A stretch of DNA of 64,000 nucleotides from Thiotrichales bacterium. GTDB taxonomy: Bacteria > Pseudomonadota > Gammaproteobacteria > Beggiatoales > Beggiatoaceae. Of this stretch, positions 17,898-26,968 are shown piece by piece (position 1 is the first letter of the stretch; each line of letters starts with the position of its first letter). The stretch spans positions 1,202,241 to 1,266,240 of the forward strand of contig JADGDE010000001.1 in NCBI GenBank assembly GCA_016745035.1, given 5' to 3'. The notes under the pieces are model-generated. The model saw nothing but the letters and a program-made list of their open reading frames with translations. It searched no databases and had not been told where the DNA came from. A program made the translations under genes and the position numbers.

Positions 17898-20054
17898 TCA
17901 ATAATTTTTTTGATTCAACAAATGCTCATCTTGCAGTCCGCGCTCTATTTGCATCAACCACAGTTTTAAATCAGTGCCTGACAACGGGTTGGTTTCGACA
18001 AAATCATGATTGTCTAAGAGTTGGTTGTAGACCACTTCAGTAATTTTAATGCTATTACTATGGGTATTAAGGCTAAGACGCTGCGCTATTTGTACCACAT
18101 CGCCCCAGATATTGTAGGCAAAGGGGCGTTCGCCTAACATCCCGGCTTGCACATCACCACGATGCACACCCATGCATAGATGTAAATATAGGTTATAACG
18201 TAAATTTAAGCGATTGATTTCTTGATTCAGAGCCAGGGCAAGGTCGATGCTACGTTTTGCTTGATCCAGCCTGGGCACACTCAAGCCGCAAGCGCTAAGA
18301 TATAAATTACCAACAGGTGGCATACTGTCGGTATCAAATTCACGGCACAAATCGTAAAAGCGCATGGTCCATTCATTCAATATGGGGTTCATATCCATAT
18401 CGTCAGCATTGAGTCCATTGACATGTACACAGAGAATCGCGACATTGTGATAGGTGTCGGCAAGGTAGGGCGCATTCGTATTAAAGCGGTTGAGTAGGTG
18501 TTTCGGGACACTATTGGCGAGCAAATTTTGGGTTTCTTGGTTTTTTTCGGCAATTTTATTTTGTTGTTGATTAATATTATTGGTCATGTCGTTAAAGGCA
18601 TCGGCGAGTTCGGCAAATTCATCATGACGTTGTAGCTGTAATTTGAATTTGCTCTCGCCAGCACTGATGCGTTGTAAGCCTTTGATTAAAGTGCCGATAG
18701 GTTGCACAAAGCGATAAGCTAGATAAAGGGAAATCACGGCAATAAAAGCGGCTTGTAAAACTGCTGAAATCAGCAATGTGCGCTCAAAGGCTAAAACGGG
18801 TTTGTCAACTTCAGCGACATTTTTTTGCGCAATAATACCCCAGTTTAACCCTGAGATATTCACAGGCGCAAAGGCGGATAAAACCTTATCGCCGTATTCA
18901 TTTAAAATAATTTTTCGCCCAGTTTGCTGTGCTTGAATTGCAGCGCGACTGGCTTCGGTATCCACTTGTTGATAACCCACAGGACTGTTAAGACTCATGA
19001 TATGGGCTAATTGTGCCGCTGGGGTGTCTATTTGTTTTAGGCGTTGCTGGTATTTTTCGCTGTCTTCTAAGAGTAATCGAGACGTTGAGCGCATATGCAG
19101 ATCTTCTCCGACTAAATACACTTCCCCGCTTTGTCCTAAACCATCGTTATGCCAGCCTTTGTCACCTGTCATCATATCATCGAGTGCTTTGCTATCGAGT
19201 TCAGCAGCAAGGATGCCGATAAAGCTTTGTTGATGAAAAATCGGCGCGGCAATAAAGGCGCTGGCTTTGCCATAACGGGGGGCATAGGGTTTAAAATCAG
19301 CCAGTTGCACACTACCAATTTTGGGTTGCTGTCTAATATCACGCACCACTTGCGCAAGGCTGCTTAAATAAAAAGGCCCTCTTAAAATATCACTAGCGAA
19401 ATCAACCCGTTTATTTACCGAGTAGAGGATTTCACCCTCGGCTTTAATGAGAAAAATATCTTCAAAACCAAGTTTATCAGCCACACTAAGTAGGTTTTTA
19501 TGGTAGCGCTCATGCACTTGGCTATAATAGCTGTTATCAGGGGCACGTTTGAAAAGTCGGCGTTCTTGTTCGTGAAAATGGTTTTTAACCAAGTAATGAT
19601 ATTGTAAATAGCGGGTGGTACTATCGGCTGGTAAATAATCTTCATAAGCCAGTTGTTGATGGCTGATTTCAGCAAATTTTTGTAAATATTGATTTTTATA
19701 ATGTTTAATTAGATCTTGATTTTGGGTGTTATTTAAGGGGTTTTTGCGATAGGTTTCTAATAAAGTATGCGCACTATGAAAGGCGCTCATGGCTTCGATG
19801 ATTAATAGATTATCCGAGAGCATAGCGATTTCTTGTTGTTTATTATTAAGGTAATCCGCCACTTGCTTGGCTCGGTTATCACGGAGGCTGCTGAGTTGAT
19901 TATAAATATTGCGGGTTAGGGATTTTTGTCCATGATTAATACCTTGATAGCCAATGATGGTGATACAAAATAAAGCGATACTTAATAGCATCAACAAAAA
20001 TTTTGATTTAATACTTAAACGTTGTAAAAAAAAAGGCTTATCCATAGGCTTCAT
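17898..20054 (-). CDS. membrane receptor with degenerate class III cyclase domain
   Basis: A 718-residue protein: transmembrane helix about 18-40, large periplasmic Cache-like sensor to about 430, second helix about 435-455, HAMP about 458-510, short coiled coil, then a class III adenylate/guanylate cyclase homology domain from about 530. The C-terminal half keeps the family block GVHRGDVQAG...AYNIWGDVVQIAQRL. Both metal-binding Asp positions are lost: His544 in VAILCVHVNG and Asn583 in PVGNLYLSAC. Catalysis of cyclic nucleotide formation is therefore unlikely, and a regulatory or partner-binding role is more probable. The sensor region closely resembles that of the chemoreceptor at 35589 (YLQYHYL, YHKNLLSVADKLGFEDIFLI, VDFASDILRGPF). 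The gene starts at the base after the stop of the PstS-like gene, so the pair is co-transcribed. Paralogous signalling is inferred. Confidence 0.85.
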   Translation of the reverse strand: MKPMDKPFFLQRLSIKSKFLLMLLSIALFCITIIGYQGINHGQKSLTRNIYNQLSSLRDNRAKQVADYLNNKQQEIAMLSDNLLIIEAMSAFHSAHTLLETYRKNPLNNTQNQDLIKHYKNQYLQKFAEISHQQLAYEDYLPADSTTRYLQYHYLVKNHFHEQERRLFKRAPDNSYYSQVHERYHKNLLSVADKLGFEDIFLIKAEGEILYSVNKRVDFASDILRGPFYLSSLAQVVRDIRQQPKIGSVQLADFKPYAPRYGKASAFIAAPIFHQQSFIGILAAELDSKALDDMMTGDKGWHNDGLGQSGEVYLVGEDLHMRSTSRLLLEDSEKYQQRLKQIDTPAAQLAHIMSLNSPVGYQQVDTEASRAAIQAQQTGRKIILNEYGDKVLSAFAPVNISGLNWGIIAQKNVAEVDKPVLAFERTLLISAVLQAAFIAVISLYLAYRFVQPIGTLIKGLQRISAGESKFKLQLQRHDEFAELADAFNDMTNNINQQQNKIAEKNQETQNLLANSVPKHLLNRFNTNAPYLADTYHNVAILCVHVNGLNADDMDMNPILNEWTMRFYDLCREFDTDSMPPVGNLYLSACGLSVPRLDQAKRSIDLALALNQEINRLNLRYNLYLHLCMGVHRGDVQAGMLGERPFAYNIWGDVVQIAQRLSLNTHSNSIKITEVVYNQLLDNHDFVETNPLSGTDLKLWLMQIERGLQDEHLLNQKNY

Positions 20055-21014
20055 TTACTGTAGTTTGAGTAATTCCATACCGACAAGATGCGGTGTCATC
20101 GGAATCGCACCATTTTGTTCTACCAGTGCTTGTCCCTGTTTTGAGAGTACAAACTTGATAAATTCATACAACGGGGGTGACAATGCTTGATTGGGGACTT
20201 TGTTAAGGTATAAGTGTAAATAGCGGGTTAAGGGATAAGCACCTGAAGCGATATTTTTTTCGCTGGGGAAATAAGCTGGGAAATAGGCTTGTCGGGCTAA
20301 AAGGAGCGCTTTAATGCTATAAGAAGTGGTTAAATTCAGCGAGCTATAACCAATGCTATAGCGATTCATCGAAATGCTATGTAAAAGTTCATCTTGATAA
20401 ATCATTTTGGGTATATTTTCCTTAAATTTCCCCTTGCATAAAGCCATTTTTTTAAACACTTTATGCGCACCAGATTTTTTCGTGTGTCCAAATAATTGAA
20501 TGTCTTTGCCATAGGGCCAGCCTAAATCACGCCAATGGCTAATGGCCTGTGTTTCCCCGCAGTTGCGTTGTTGCGAAAATATAGCATCCAACTCTGTTAG
20601 GGTAATCGATTTTATCGGGTTTTTTCTATGGACATAGACGGCGACGGCATCTAAAGCGACTTGTAATTTGAGCGGATAATAACCTTTTTCGGTATGAAAT
20701 TTATCTAATTCCTCCTCGGTCATGGCTCGGCTCATAGCGGCTATATGAATTTTATCTTCGGTTAATTTAGGGGGCGCAGTAGAAGAGCCGGCGGCTTTTA
20801 TATCAAACTTTATTTTTTTATAAAATTTCCGAAAATCTTTGCCCCAAGCGATGGCAAACGGCTCTAAGCGGGTCGAGCCGAGTATTTTTATATTGCCTTT
20901 CATTGTTACTGCATCAGTGATGGGAGTATATTCCTCCATGCCCTGATTTAAATACACATCAGCATAAGCAGGACTAAGGCTCAAAACAAAACTCAATAGT
21001 AGAATGATATGCAT
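20055..21014 (-). CDS. PstS-like periplasmic phosphate/anion-binding protein
   Basis: A 319-residue protein with signal peptide (about 1-18, cleavage after PAYA). It follows the PBP-like/PstS fold: strand NIKILGSTRLEP near residue 40, FDIKAAGSST (the GSST-type ligand loop), IHIAAMSRAM, LDAVAVYVHRKNPIKSITLTELDAIF, and GYSSLNL. The C-terminus FIKFVLSKQGQALVEQNGAIPM is the usual end of PstS domains. It probably binds phosphate or another oxyanion. No pstCAB genes are nearby, and the downstream gene begins immediately after the stop. I therefore infer that it serves as a ligand-binding partner of the receptor at 17898-20054, not as part of a transporter. Family confidence is good and ligand is unproven. 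Confidence 0.82.
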   Translation of the reverse strand: MHIILLLSFVLSLSPAYADVYLNQGMEEYTPITDAVTMKGNIKILGSTRLEPFAIAWGKDFRKFYKKIKFDIKAAGSSTAPPKLTEDKIHIAAMSRAMTEEELDKFHTEKGYYPLKLQVALDAVAVYVHRKNPIKSITLTELDAIFSQQRNCGETQAISHWRDLGWPYGKDIQLFGHTKKSGAHKVFKKMALCKGKFKENIPKMIYQDELLHSISMNRYSIGYSSLNLTTSYSIKALLLARQAYFPAYFPSEKNIASGAYPLTRYLHLYLNKVPNQALSPPLYEFIKFVLSKQGQALVEQNGAIPMTPHLVGMELLKLQ

Positions 21015-21037
21015 GATCTCAGCCTGCTTAGATGGGT

Positions 21038-22306
21038 TTATGACAAGGCACGGTGTCCTATGTCTTTACGGTAGTACATTTTCCGCCAATCAATTTTAGA
21101 GACCAATTGATAGGCTTTTTGTTGTGCTGTGGCAATATCCTCCCCTAAGGCGCACGCACATAAAACGCGCCCACCATTGGTGACTAAAGCACCATCAAAT
21201 ATACGCGTACCTGCGTGGAATATTTTGGCATCCTCGCTGTCTTCTGGCAATTCAATAATATCATCTTTGTCATAAGCATCAGGATAACCACCAGCGGCTA
21301 ACACCACGCCCAGCGCGGCACGCGAATCCCATTGAATTTCTATTTTATCAAGGCGTTTATCAAGGCTTGCTTGGCATAGTTCGAATAAGTCCGATTGTAA
21401 GCGCATCATGATAGGCTGGGTTTCAGGGTCGCCAAAGCGACAATTATATTCGAGCATATTCGGATTGCCATCGCTATCAATCATAACCCCAGCATACAAA
21501 AAGCCAGTATAAGGATTGCCCTCGGCTTTCATCCCTTCTACAGTGGGATAAATAATTTGATCTAAAATCTTTTGATGAATGCTATCGGTGACCACCGGGG
21601 CGGGAGAATAGGCTCCCATGCCACCGGTGTTAGGACCTTTGTCGCCTTCATCGCGGGCTTTATGATCTTGTGAAGTTGCCAAAGGCAATACATGATCGCC
21701 ATCGACCATGCAAATAAAACTGGCTTCTTCACCACTTAAAAAAGACTCCACTACAATGCGGCTACCCGCCTCACCAAAAGCATTGCCTGCGAGCATATCA
21801 CGAGCGGCAGCCGTTGCCTCGTTTTGGTCTTGAGCGATAATCACGCCTTTACCTGCGGCTAGTCCATCGGCTTTAATGACCAAAGGAAAACTTTGCTGCT
21901 CAATATAGGCGAGTGCTTTTTCTAAATCGGTAAACACCGCATAACTCGCGGTCGGAATTTGATGGCGCTGCATAAAGTCTTTACAAAATGCTTTAGACGA
22001 TTCGAGTTGGGCTGCCGCTTGAGTGGGGCCAAAGCAGGCTAAATTAGCTGCTTGAAAAGCATCAACAATGCCTAAAGCCAAAGGGACTTCGGGGCCAATC
22101 ACGGTCAAATCAAGGCTTTTATCTTGAGCAAATTGTTTTAAGCCTTCAATGTCCTCGACATCAAGTTTAATATTTTCAAGTTTTGGCTCGACATTTGTGC
22201 CCGCATTTCCTGGTGCGACATAGACCGTATCAATTTGGCTAGATTGTGCCATTTTCCACGCCAGCGCATGTTCGCGCCCGCCACTACCGACGATTAATAC
22301 TTGCAT
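21038..22306 (-). CDS. purD: phosphoribosylamine-glycine ligase
   Basis: Full-length 422-residue PurD (GAR synthetase), ATP-grasp enzyme that joins glycine to 5-phosphoribosylamine in the second step of purine synthesis. Signatures are MQVLIVGSGGREHALAWK, APGNAGT, FGPTQAAAQLESSKAF, KADGLAAGKGVI, the GDKGPNTGGMGAYSP block, LYAGVMID and EYNCRFGDPETQPIM. Start ATG has GGGGAAAC upstream. The purH that often precedes purD is not present; a tnpB fragment lies upstream. It reads in the same direction as the PstS-like gene 24 bases downstream and could be co-transcribed with it. Confidence 0.97.
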   Translation of the reverse strand: MQVLIVGSGGREHALAWKMAQSSQIDTVYVAPGNAGTNVEPKLENIKLDVEDIEGLKQFAQDKSLDLTVIGPEVPLALGIVDAFQAANLACFGPTQAAAQLESSKAFCKDFMQRHQIPTASYAVFTDLEKALAYIEQQSFPLVIKADGLAAGKGVIIAQDQNEATAAARDMLAGNAFGEAGSRIVVESFLSGEEASFICMVDGDHVLPLATSQDHKARDEGDKGPNTGGMGAYSPAPVVTDSIHQKILDQIIYPTVEGMKAEGNPYTGFLYAGVMIDSDGNPNMLEYNCRFGDPETQPIMMRLQSDLFELCQASLDKRLDKIEIQWDSRAALGVVLAAGGYPDAYDKDDIIELPEDSEDAKIFHAGTRIFDGALVTNGGRVLCACALGEDIATAQQKAYQLVSKIDWRKMYYRKDIGHRALS

Positions 22307-22327
22307 AGTTTCCCCGTTGTTGGATTT

Positions 22328-22552
22328 TCAATAATGGTGCAAAAATATTGTATGGATTGCAGTATAAGCATTCTGAGGGCGGATGATTTTAATATCATAT
22401 TGATAAGCGGCGATTTTTGACCATTTATGCCTTGGTTTAGAAAAGTGGGCAAGGCGTTGCTTATAGCAATAACAGCGTGAGCCACAAGCCTTATCTAAGT
22501 AGCTCATTTGGGCTTTTGTTGGTCTTAGTTCTATCTTATGCGCTAACAACAT
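22328..22552 (-). pseudogene. tnpB: TnpB (IS200/IS605 OrfB) N-terminal remnant
   Basis: Encodes MLLAHKIELRPTKAQMSYLD, the typical TnpB start, and about 74 residues in total, against about 370-400 in the full protein. The RuvC catalytic region and the zinc finger are missing. After AAYQYDIKIIRPQN the sequence loses similarity and stops. It lies directly upstream of purD and must be a dead relic; no tnpA or complete IS ends are seen. Confidence 0.8.
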
Positions 22553-22909
22553 CCATTAAAGCATCCATTTTTACAATACCGGGAGATTTTAACATAAGCT
22601 GGTGCTATGATTTTCATTAAACGTATGTGTATTAGTCCAGATAAAACGCTGTTATTAGCCCTTGATAGCGTAGAGATGTAGCACGGCTACGCCTCTCTCA
22701 AAGCCGGAAAAATCAACTTGAAGTTAAACAACTAATCGACAACAATAAGCAACAAATGTATTATCATTTTCTGTATACCCTGCGTTTTGGCAGGATATCC
22801 CGTTAGGAAAAACGTACATAATGGGGCTTTGGTCAAATCATGCTGTTCAATGTGGCGGGATATTCGGATCGGTTTAGATGCTAGTTAGAATTACAATGGA
22901 GATAACTTA
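22553..22909. other. gene-poor region with decayed coding sequence
   Basis: No intact gene. A rightward frame from about 22606 (MIFIKRMCISPDKTLLLALD) stops after 24 codons and may be a transposon or gene remnant. A short imperfect palindromic stretch lies near 22790-22870 (GGATATCCCG ... CGGGATATTC). The right end must hold the promoter and GGAGATAACTTA ribosome site of the secreted protein gene. Confidence 0.45.
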
Positions 22910-23626
22910 ATGAAAAATATCTATTTGGTCTTAGCATTAATGCTTTTCACATTCTCTACAAATGCTCAAGACATTCCTAAAGCCACTATAGATGCTAATG
23001 GTATTACCTTAAATATTCCTTATTTTGAGCTAGAAACTCCAGATGGAACGGTAGCCTATAAAATAACTTTAATTTCCCCTCCCGGTAATGCTGAATTTCC
23101 ATTTTTTATTGATTGGGCATCATTTCAAGCTGTTCCTTTAGCAACTCTACCTATAACAACGGACACCCCGGCTACTCCAACAGCTACAGAACTGTGCAAA
23201 AACTCTTCTTACTTAAGTTATACGTTTATTGCAGACAGTCAAACGATTGATGCGTGTCAATTAGCATTTAAGGTGCTTACTAACACCACTTTGACTTATA
23301 TTGCAGGAGAACCACAGCAAATTGGCGATGAAGTTGACACTAATATACTTAACAATATCAAAAAATTAGCTAGAAATTTACAACTTCAAACTAGTGATAC
23401 AGCATTAAAATCTGATATTGAACAATGGTTACTTATGAACCCAGGTGTTGGAAATTTAGAAAGTATAATCGGAGATACTAGAGTTTTATTAACAGATCAA
23501 TTGAGATATATGCAAGCAGCATTTTTAATGGTTTTATCTGGTATTGATATAACTACTTTCAGTGCTGGTGATGCAACTCTATTTGCAAATGCACTAAATG
23601 AAATGTACGCATTCTTAAACCAGTGA
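22910..23626 (+). CDS. secreted hypothetical protein
   Basis: A 238-residue protein with a clear Sec signal peptide (MKNIYLVLALMLFTFSTNAQ, cleavage near 19). The mature part begins with a beta-rich domain (ATIDANGITLNIPYFEL, YKITLISPPG) and has two Cys at about 102 and 119 that could pair. The second half is helical (ILNNIKKLARNLQLQ ... LRYMQAAFLMVLSGID). No known family comes to mind. Ribosome site GGAGAT is seven bases before ATG. It is AT-rich like the accessory island and lies among mobile-element relics, which suggests recent arrival. Its export to the periplasm or beyond is the only firm statement on function. Confidence 0.65.
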   Translation: MKNIYLVLALMLFTFSTNAQDIPKATIDANGITLNIPYFELETPDGTVAYKITLISPPGNAEFPFFIDWASFQAVPLATLPITTDTPATPTATELCKNSSYLSYTFIADSQTIDACQLAFKVLTNTTLTYIAGEPQQIGDEVDTNILNNIKKLARNLQLQTSDTALKSDIEQWLLMNPGVGNLESIIGDTRVLLTDQLRYMQAAFLMVLSGIDITTFSAGDATLFANALNEMYAFLNQ

Positions 23627-23666
23627 GCCACAATACGAGGAATAACTTTTAACCAAGGAGGCTAAA

Positions 23667-23861
23667 ATGGCTAAAGCAACTTCATTTAATGAATTATTGG
23701 ATGCAGTCGATCATCTATCACTTGATGTTGTTCGTCATCGGATAGCGGAGTATCGTCGTCAGGAAATTTCTTCGCTTATATCATCTGCTCGCAAAGAGTA
23801 CCAACAAGGTAAATTATCTCCTGAAACGCCGCAGGATATAATGAACTCAATCTGGTCATGA
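23667..23861 (+). CDS. antitoxin-like small protein, orphan
   Basis: A 64-residue protein behind a strong AAGGAGG site. The C-terminal part SARKEYQQGKLSPETPQDIMNSIWS resembles the toxin-wrapping tails of small antitoxins paired with RelE/ParE toxins (pattern: Arg/Lys-rich helix, then a linker and a short helix). The N-terminal half is helical (FNELLDAVDHLSLDVVRHRIAEYRRQE), possibly dimerising. A toxin gene would be expected right after, but 23862-24035 holds no frame, only a palindrome, so any partner is lost or elsewhere. The assignment is by pattern only. An unrelated small regulator is possible. Confidence 0.5.
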   Translation: MAKATSFNELLDAVDHLSLDVVRHRIAEYRRQEISSLISSARKEYQQGKLSPETPQDIMNSIWS

Positions 23862-23888
23862 ATAACTCGTAAGTCGCATATATCGTAG

Positions 23889-23914
23889 GGTGTATTAGCG
23901 TAGCGCTATACACC
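23889..23914. repeat. small palindrome
   Basis: GGTGTATTAGCG / CGCTATACACC, nearly perfect, in the gap after the antitoxin-like gene. It is the type of GGGTGTATTAGCG...ACACC intergenic palindrome often dispersed in bacteria. Confidence 0.6.
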
Positions 23915-24035
23915 ATAAACGAAACCTAAAAATTTAAATATTCCCCTTAATTTTATGGCTTCGATTGGCGGATGGCACGATGTTTATCCGCCCTATGGGC
24001 TAATATGTATGCGTTATGTGAAAGAAGATTAAGAA

Positions 24036-25349
24036 ATGGAAATATTCTCTAGCTGGTACTTTGTCGAGCAAAAAATCGAGGAATTATCTCGTAATATTCT
24101 TATTCGTGAGATGAAGCGAGCCGAACGTATAGTAATTATTTCGGCTTATTACTCGACTTCCTTTTTGGAAACATTACTCATAAAAGTCAATAAGAACAAA
24201 AGAAAAAAATGCTCGGTAAGCCTGATTTTCAATGGTTTTAGTGGGCAACGACTGTATGAACAGGTCAGTGAACTTGAAAAGTTCTCTGGGAAATTGAAAA
24301 ACTTAGGATATAAAGAAATCTCAATATTCCTAAACAGAGGTACTACACTTTTTCATACGAAATTGTATTTCATCACTAACGATTCGGGATCTGTATGGCT
24401 TGCAGGTTCCGCCAACGCATCTAATGCTGGCTTTGAAACAAATGAAGAATTTCTAATAAAGTCAAAAGAAAAGATTAGAAATATTAGAGAGTATATTGAT
24501 CAGGTGATCAATGATTCAGAGGAAATCGGCGATATAGATCCAGATGAAGCGTTGGAGTCAAATATCGTAGGCTTCTTCAGAACTGGCTCCATATACTTCA
24601 AACCTAACAACCAGCTTTCGTTTACTTTTTCAGAATTTAAGCTGCCTGATACGATTGAAAATGCAATAAGAAATATCGAAGAGCGTCCTAGAAACACAAA
24701 TCCGGGAAAGGCATGGGGTGCGTATAATCTCAAATTCAGCTTGGGGTTGCGGGATGATGAAAATGAAAAGACTTCACAAGTCAGCCTCAAGCCATGGTCA
24801 ATTGAGACTTGCTACGGCTATTGGGTTCCGAATAAGTATAGATTTATAGTGGATAACTCTGTCAACGAAAAGTCGAATAGCGCAAGAAGAAAGTTTGAAG
24901 AAATACTCAGTCTTATAGAGGTCCGTGGCGTTGATTCTTTAGTTGATGATTATGCTAATTACCTCAATGATGCGAAATTGATTCTGCGGTCACATAGCAT
25001 CGATCATTCTTTTGATGAAAAGGAACTTGTCGACAAGTACCGAAAATTTGTAGAAAGAATAGTGTCAAAGCTGTCTGATAAAAAAAGATTGGATAAGCTA
25101 TGTTTACCGCTTGTTTCCACTGGTATGCCAGAAATTTGGGAAGACCCAATTGCTTACGATGATTTCACCGAGAGCTTCTTTGAATATATAGCCAATGAAT
25201 TAATTGGTAAGATGCCTCGGGTTGTGCGTTCGATCAAGGAGAATCTTGGATTAAATGCAGATTCTGATAGCGATGAAATTGCTTCCAGCTTTATTAGCTA
25301 TTTTGAGTTCGACGAAGCCGAATGGAGCGACGAATACTGGATTGAGTAA
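24036..25349 (+). CDS. phospholipase D-family (HKD) nuclease-like protein
   Basis: A 437-residue protein. The N-terminal ~145 residues form a PLD-type domain: strand RIVIISAYYS near 31-40, then a single HxK motif at His107/Lys109, followed by Asp116, GSANAS (124-129) and NEEF (136-139). One HKD per chain means it would act as a dimer, as in the restriction enzymes BfiI and NgoFVII. The rest (about 160-437) is a large domain of unknown type with aromatic and acidic stretches (WGAYNLKFSLGLRDDENE, PLVSTGMPEIWEDPIAYDDF) that might bind DNA or a partner. No signal peptide, so it acts in the cytoplasm. No methylase neighbours. In this accessory patch a defence or restriction role is plausible but not shown. 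Confidence 0.72.
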   Translation: MEIFSSWYFVEQKIEELSRNILIREMKRAERIVIISAYYSTSFLETLLIKVNKNKRKKCSVSLIFNGFSGQRLYEQVSELEKFSGKLKNLGYKEISIFLNRGTTLFHTKLYFITNDSGSVWLAGSANASNAGFETNEEFLIKSKEKIRNIREYIDQVINDSEEIGDIDPDEALESNIVGFFRTGSIYFKPNNQLSFTFSEFKLPDTIENAIRNIEERPRNTNPGKAWGAYNLKFSLGLRDDENEKTSQVSLKPWSIETCYGYWVPNKYRFIVDNSVNEKSNSARRKFEEILSLIEVRGVDSLVDDYANYLNDAKLILRSHSIDHSFDEKELVDKYRKFVERIVSKLSDKKRLDKLCLPLVSTGMPEIWEDPIAYDDFTESFFEYIANELIGKMPRVVRSIKENLGLNADSDSDEIASSFISYFEFDEAEWSDEYWIE

Positions 25350-25363
25350 ATCACATAACATGC

Positions 25364-25413
25364 GGGTCAACCTGACCCACCAAAGCGGTGCGCCTATCGG
25401 CTTACCGCTTTGG
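25364..25413. repeat. two adjacent hairpins after the PLD-family gene
   Basis: GGGTCA-ACC-TGACCC (25364-25378) followed by CCAAAGCGGT / ACCGCTTTGG (25380-25413). It lies about 15 bases past the stop and may end the transcript, although no T-run follows. Confidence 0.55.
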
Positions 25414-25555
25414 AGAAATGATTGTAGAAGAATGGGAGTATTTAAATCTAGCTCATAACTCAAGAACTATTAGTTCGTATAAAAAAAACCAGAGGACTGG
25501 GCAATGAGGTGAAATGTCGTCTCTTTTATATAGAAGATTGATTAAGGAGAAACTT

Positions 25556-25672
25556 ATGCCAACTGCACAGGAAAGGCAAGCCATTATCGAGCGGGCAAAA
25601 GGGCGGTGCGCGTATTGCCAAAGCCGAGCGGACTTTGCAACACAAAACCACGAACAACCTCAAAACATCTAA
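25556..25672 (+). pseudogene. HNH endonuclease N-terminal remnant
   Basis: A 38-codon frame with good ribosome site (AAGGAGAAACTT). It reads MPTAQERQAIIERAKGRCAY and then CQSRADFATQ, the usual start of a small HNH nuclease including the first CxxC. The rest is replaced by an unrelated tail (NHEQPQNI), so the HNH catalytic part is gone. It is a fragment of a gene otherwise common in these bacteria. Confidence 0.6.
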
Positions 25673-25705
25673 TTTTCGCGACGACTGCCATACTCCGCAT
25701 AGACT

Positions 25706-26965
25706 CTAAATCCGTTCAATGCGCACTTTTTGCACCGAGCGCGCATCTGCCTCCAAGACCGTAAAACGGTATTGTTGTTCTTCAAGTTGATCGTTTGCCA
25801 GTGGAATATGACGCAAACGGTTACTGATTAGCCCGCCGATAGTATGCGCTTCACTGACGGGTAAATTGATATGTAAAATATCATTGATTTCTGACAAGGG
25901 CATCCGCCCGCCGACTAAATACAAGTCTTCGTTTTGTTTTTCAAATAAAATCCGTTTGCGCGGCTGATATTCTTCAAAATCATAGCTGGAGGTCAACTCG
26001 CCCACCACTTCTTCAAACACGTCTTCTAGGGTTAAAATTCCGATGGCCGAACCAAATTCATCGACGACAATCGCCATGTGATCATCACGGGCTTTGAGTT
26101 TAGGTAAAGCCCTATCAATGGTTTGCTTAGGGCTTAAATACAGCGGTTCAACAATATAGTCCGTCACCGCTTTTTCGCCGATGTCTTGCTCCATCAAGTC
26201 CCAAGTATCGATGGTGAGAATGCCTTTGACATTGGTAATATTGCTGCGATACACAGGCAAACGGTTATAACCATATTGCCAAACCAAGCGCAGCGCCTCG
26301 CCCATGCCACGGCTTTCGTTAAAACCAACCACCTCAGCCAGTGGAATCATCGCCTCACCAACAGTGGTATCGCCAAAACGCATAATCCGGCGAATCCGGC
26401 GGCGGTCGATGCTAGAGGCAATCGACGAATCAGAAATATCTAATAAGGTGCGTAATTCTTCACGGGTGATAAAGACATTTTTTTGCTGGGCATTGCCACC
26501 GACCCAGCGGGCGGCAAAACGGGCGATGCGGCTAAAGATAAATAATAAGGGATAAAATAAAGTTGAAAAAAAGCGCAGCACATAAATCAGATAACAGACT
26601 AAATCATCGGCTTTTTGCTGAAAAATACTTTTCGGTACAATCTCACCCAAAATCAATAAAAAGGGCGTGAGAATAATAATCGAAATAATATCGCCAGAGC
26701 GACCAAATAAATCGATAAAAATCAGCGAGGCCATGGTGGTAATAATCACGGTGGCGATGTTAGTGCCGATAAGCGTCGTACCCAGCAAAATATCCGGCAC
26801 TTTAAAGAGCTGCAAGACCAAGTACGCCCCCCGGTTGCCTTGCTTGGCTTTGTGGCGTAATTTTAATTTATCTGAGTTGACCATCGCAATTTCAGAGCCT
26901 GAAAATAAACCTTTCAGGATTAAAAAGAACAGCATGATTAATAATTCAATAGTGATACTGTCCAT
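25706..26965 (-). CDS. CNNM/CorC-type membrane protein (DUF21-CBS-CorC_HlyC)
   Basis: A 419-residue protein. An N-terminal DUF21 (CNNM) membrane domain (about 1-190) contains several hydrophobic helices with LKGLFSGSEIAMVNSDKLKL and LILGEIVPKSI. Then come two CBS motifs (about 205-330: VGEAMIPLAEVVGF, DHMAIVVDEFGSAIGILTLEDVFEEVVGE) and a C-terminal transporter-associated domain (GGRMPLSEINDILHINLP). Such proteins handle Mg2+/Co2+ or related cations; the family was once annotated as hemolysins. The start lies three bases from the stop of the paralogue upstream, so the two form an operon and may be partners. Complete, no odd residues. Confidence 0.9.
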   Translation of the reverse strand: MDSITIELLIMLFFLILKGLFSGSEIAMVNSDKLKLRHKAKQGNRGAYLVLQLFKVPDILLGTTLIGTNIATVIITTMASLIFIDLFGRSGDIISIIILTPFLLILGEIVPKSIFQQKADDLVCYLIYVLRFFSTLFYPLLFIFSRIARFAARWVGGNAQQKNVFITREELRTLLDISDSSIASSIDRRRIRRIMRFGDTTVGEAMIPLAEVVGFNESRGMGEALRLVWQYGYNRLPVYRSNITNVKGILTIDTWDLMEQDIGEKAVTDYIVEPLYLSPKQTIDRALPKLKARDDHMAIVVDEFGSAIGILTLEDVFEEVVGELTSSYDFEEYQPRKRILFEKQNEDLYLVGGRMPLSEINDILHINLPVSEAHTIGGLISNRLRHIPLANDQLEEQQYRFTVLEADARSVQKVRIERI

Positions 26966-26968
26966 GTT

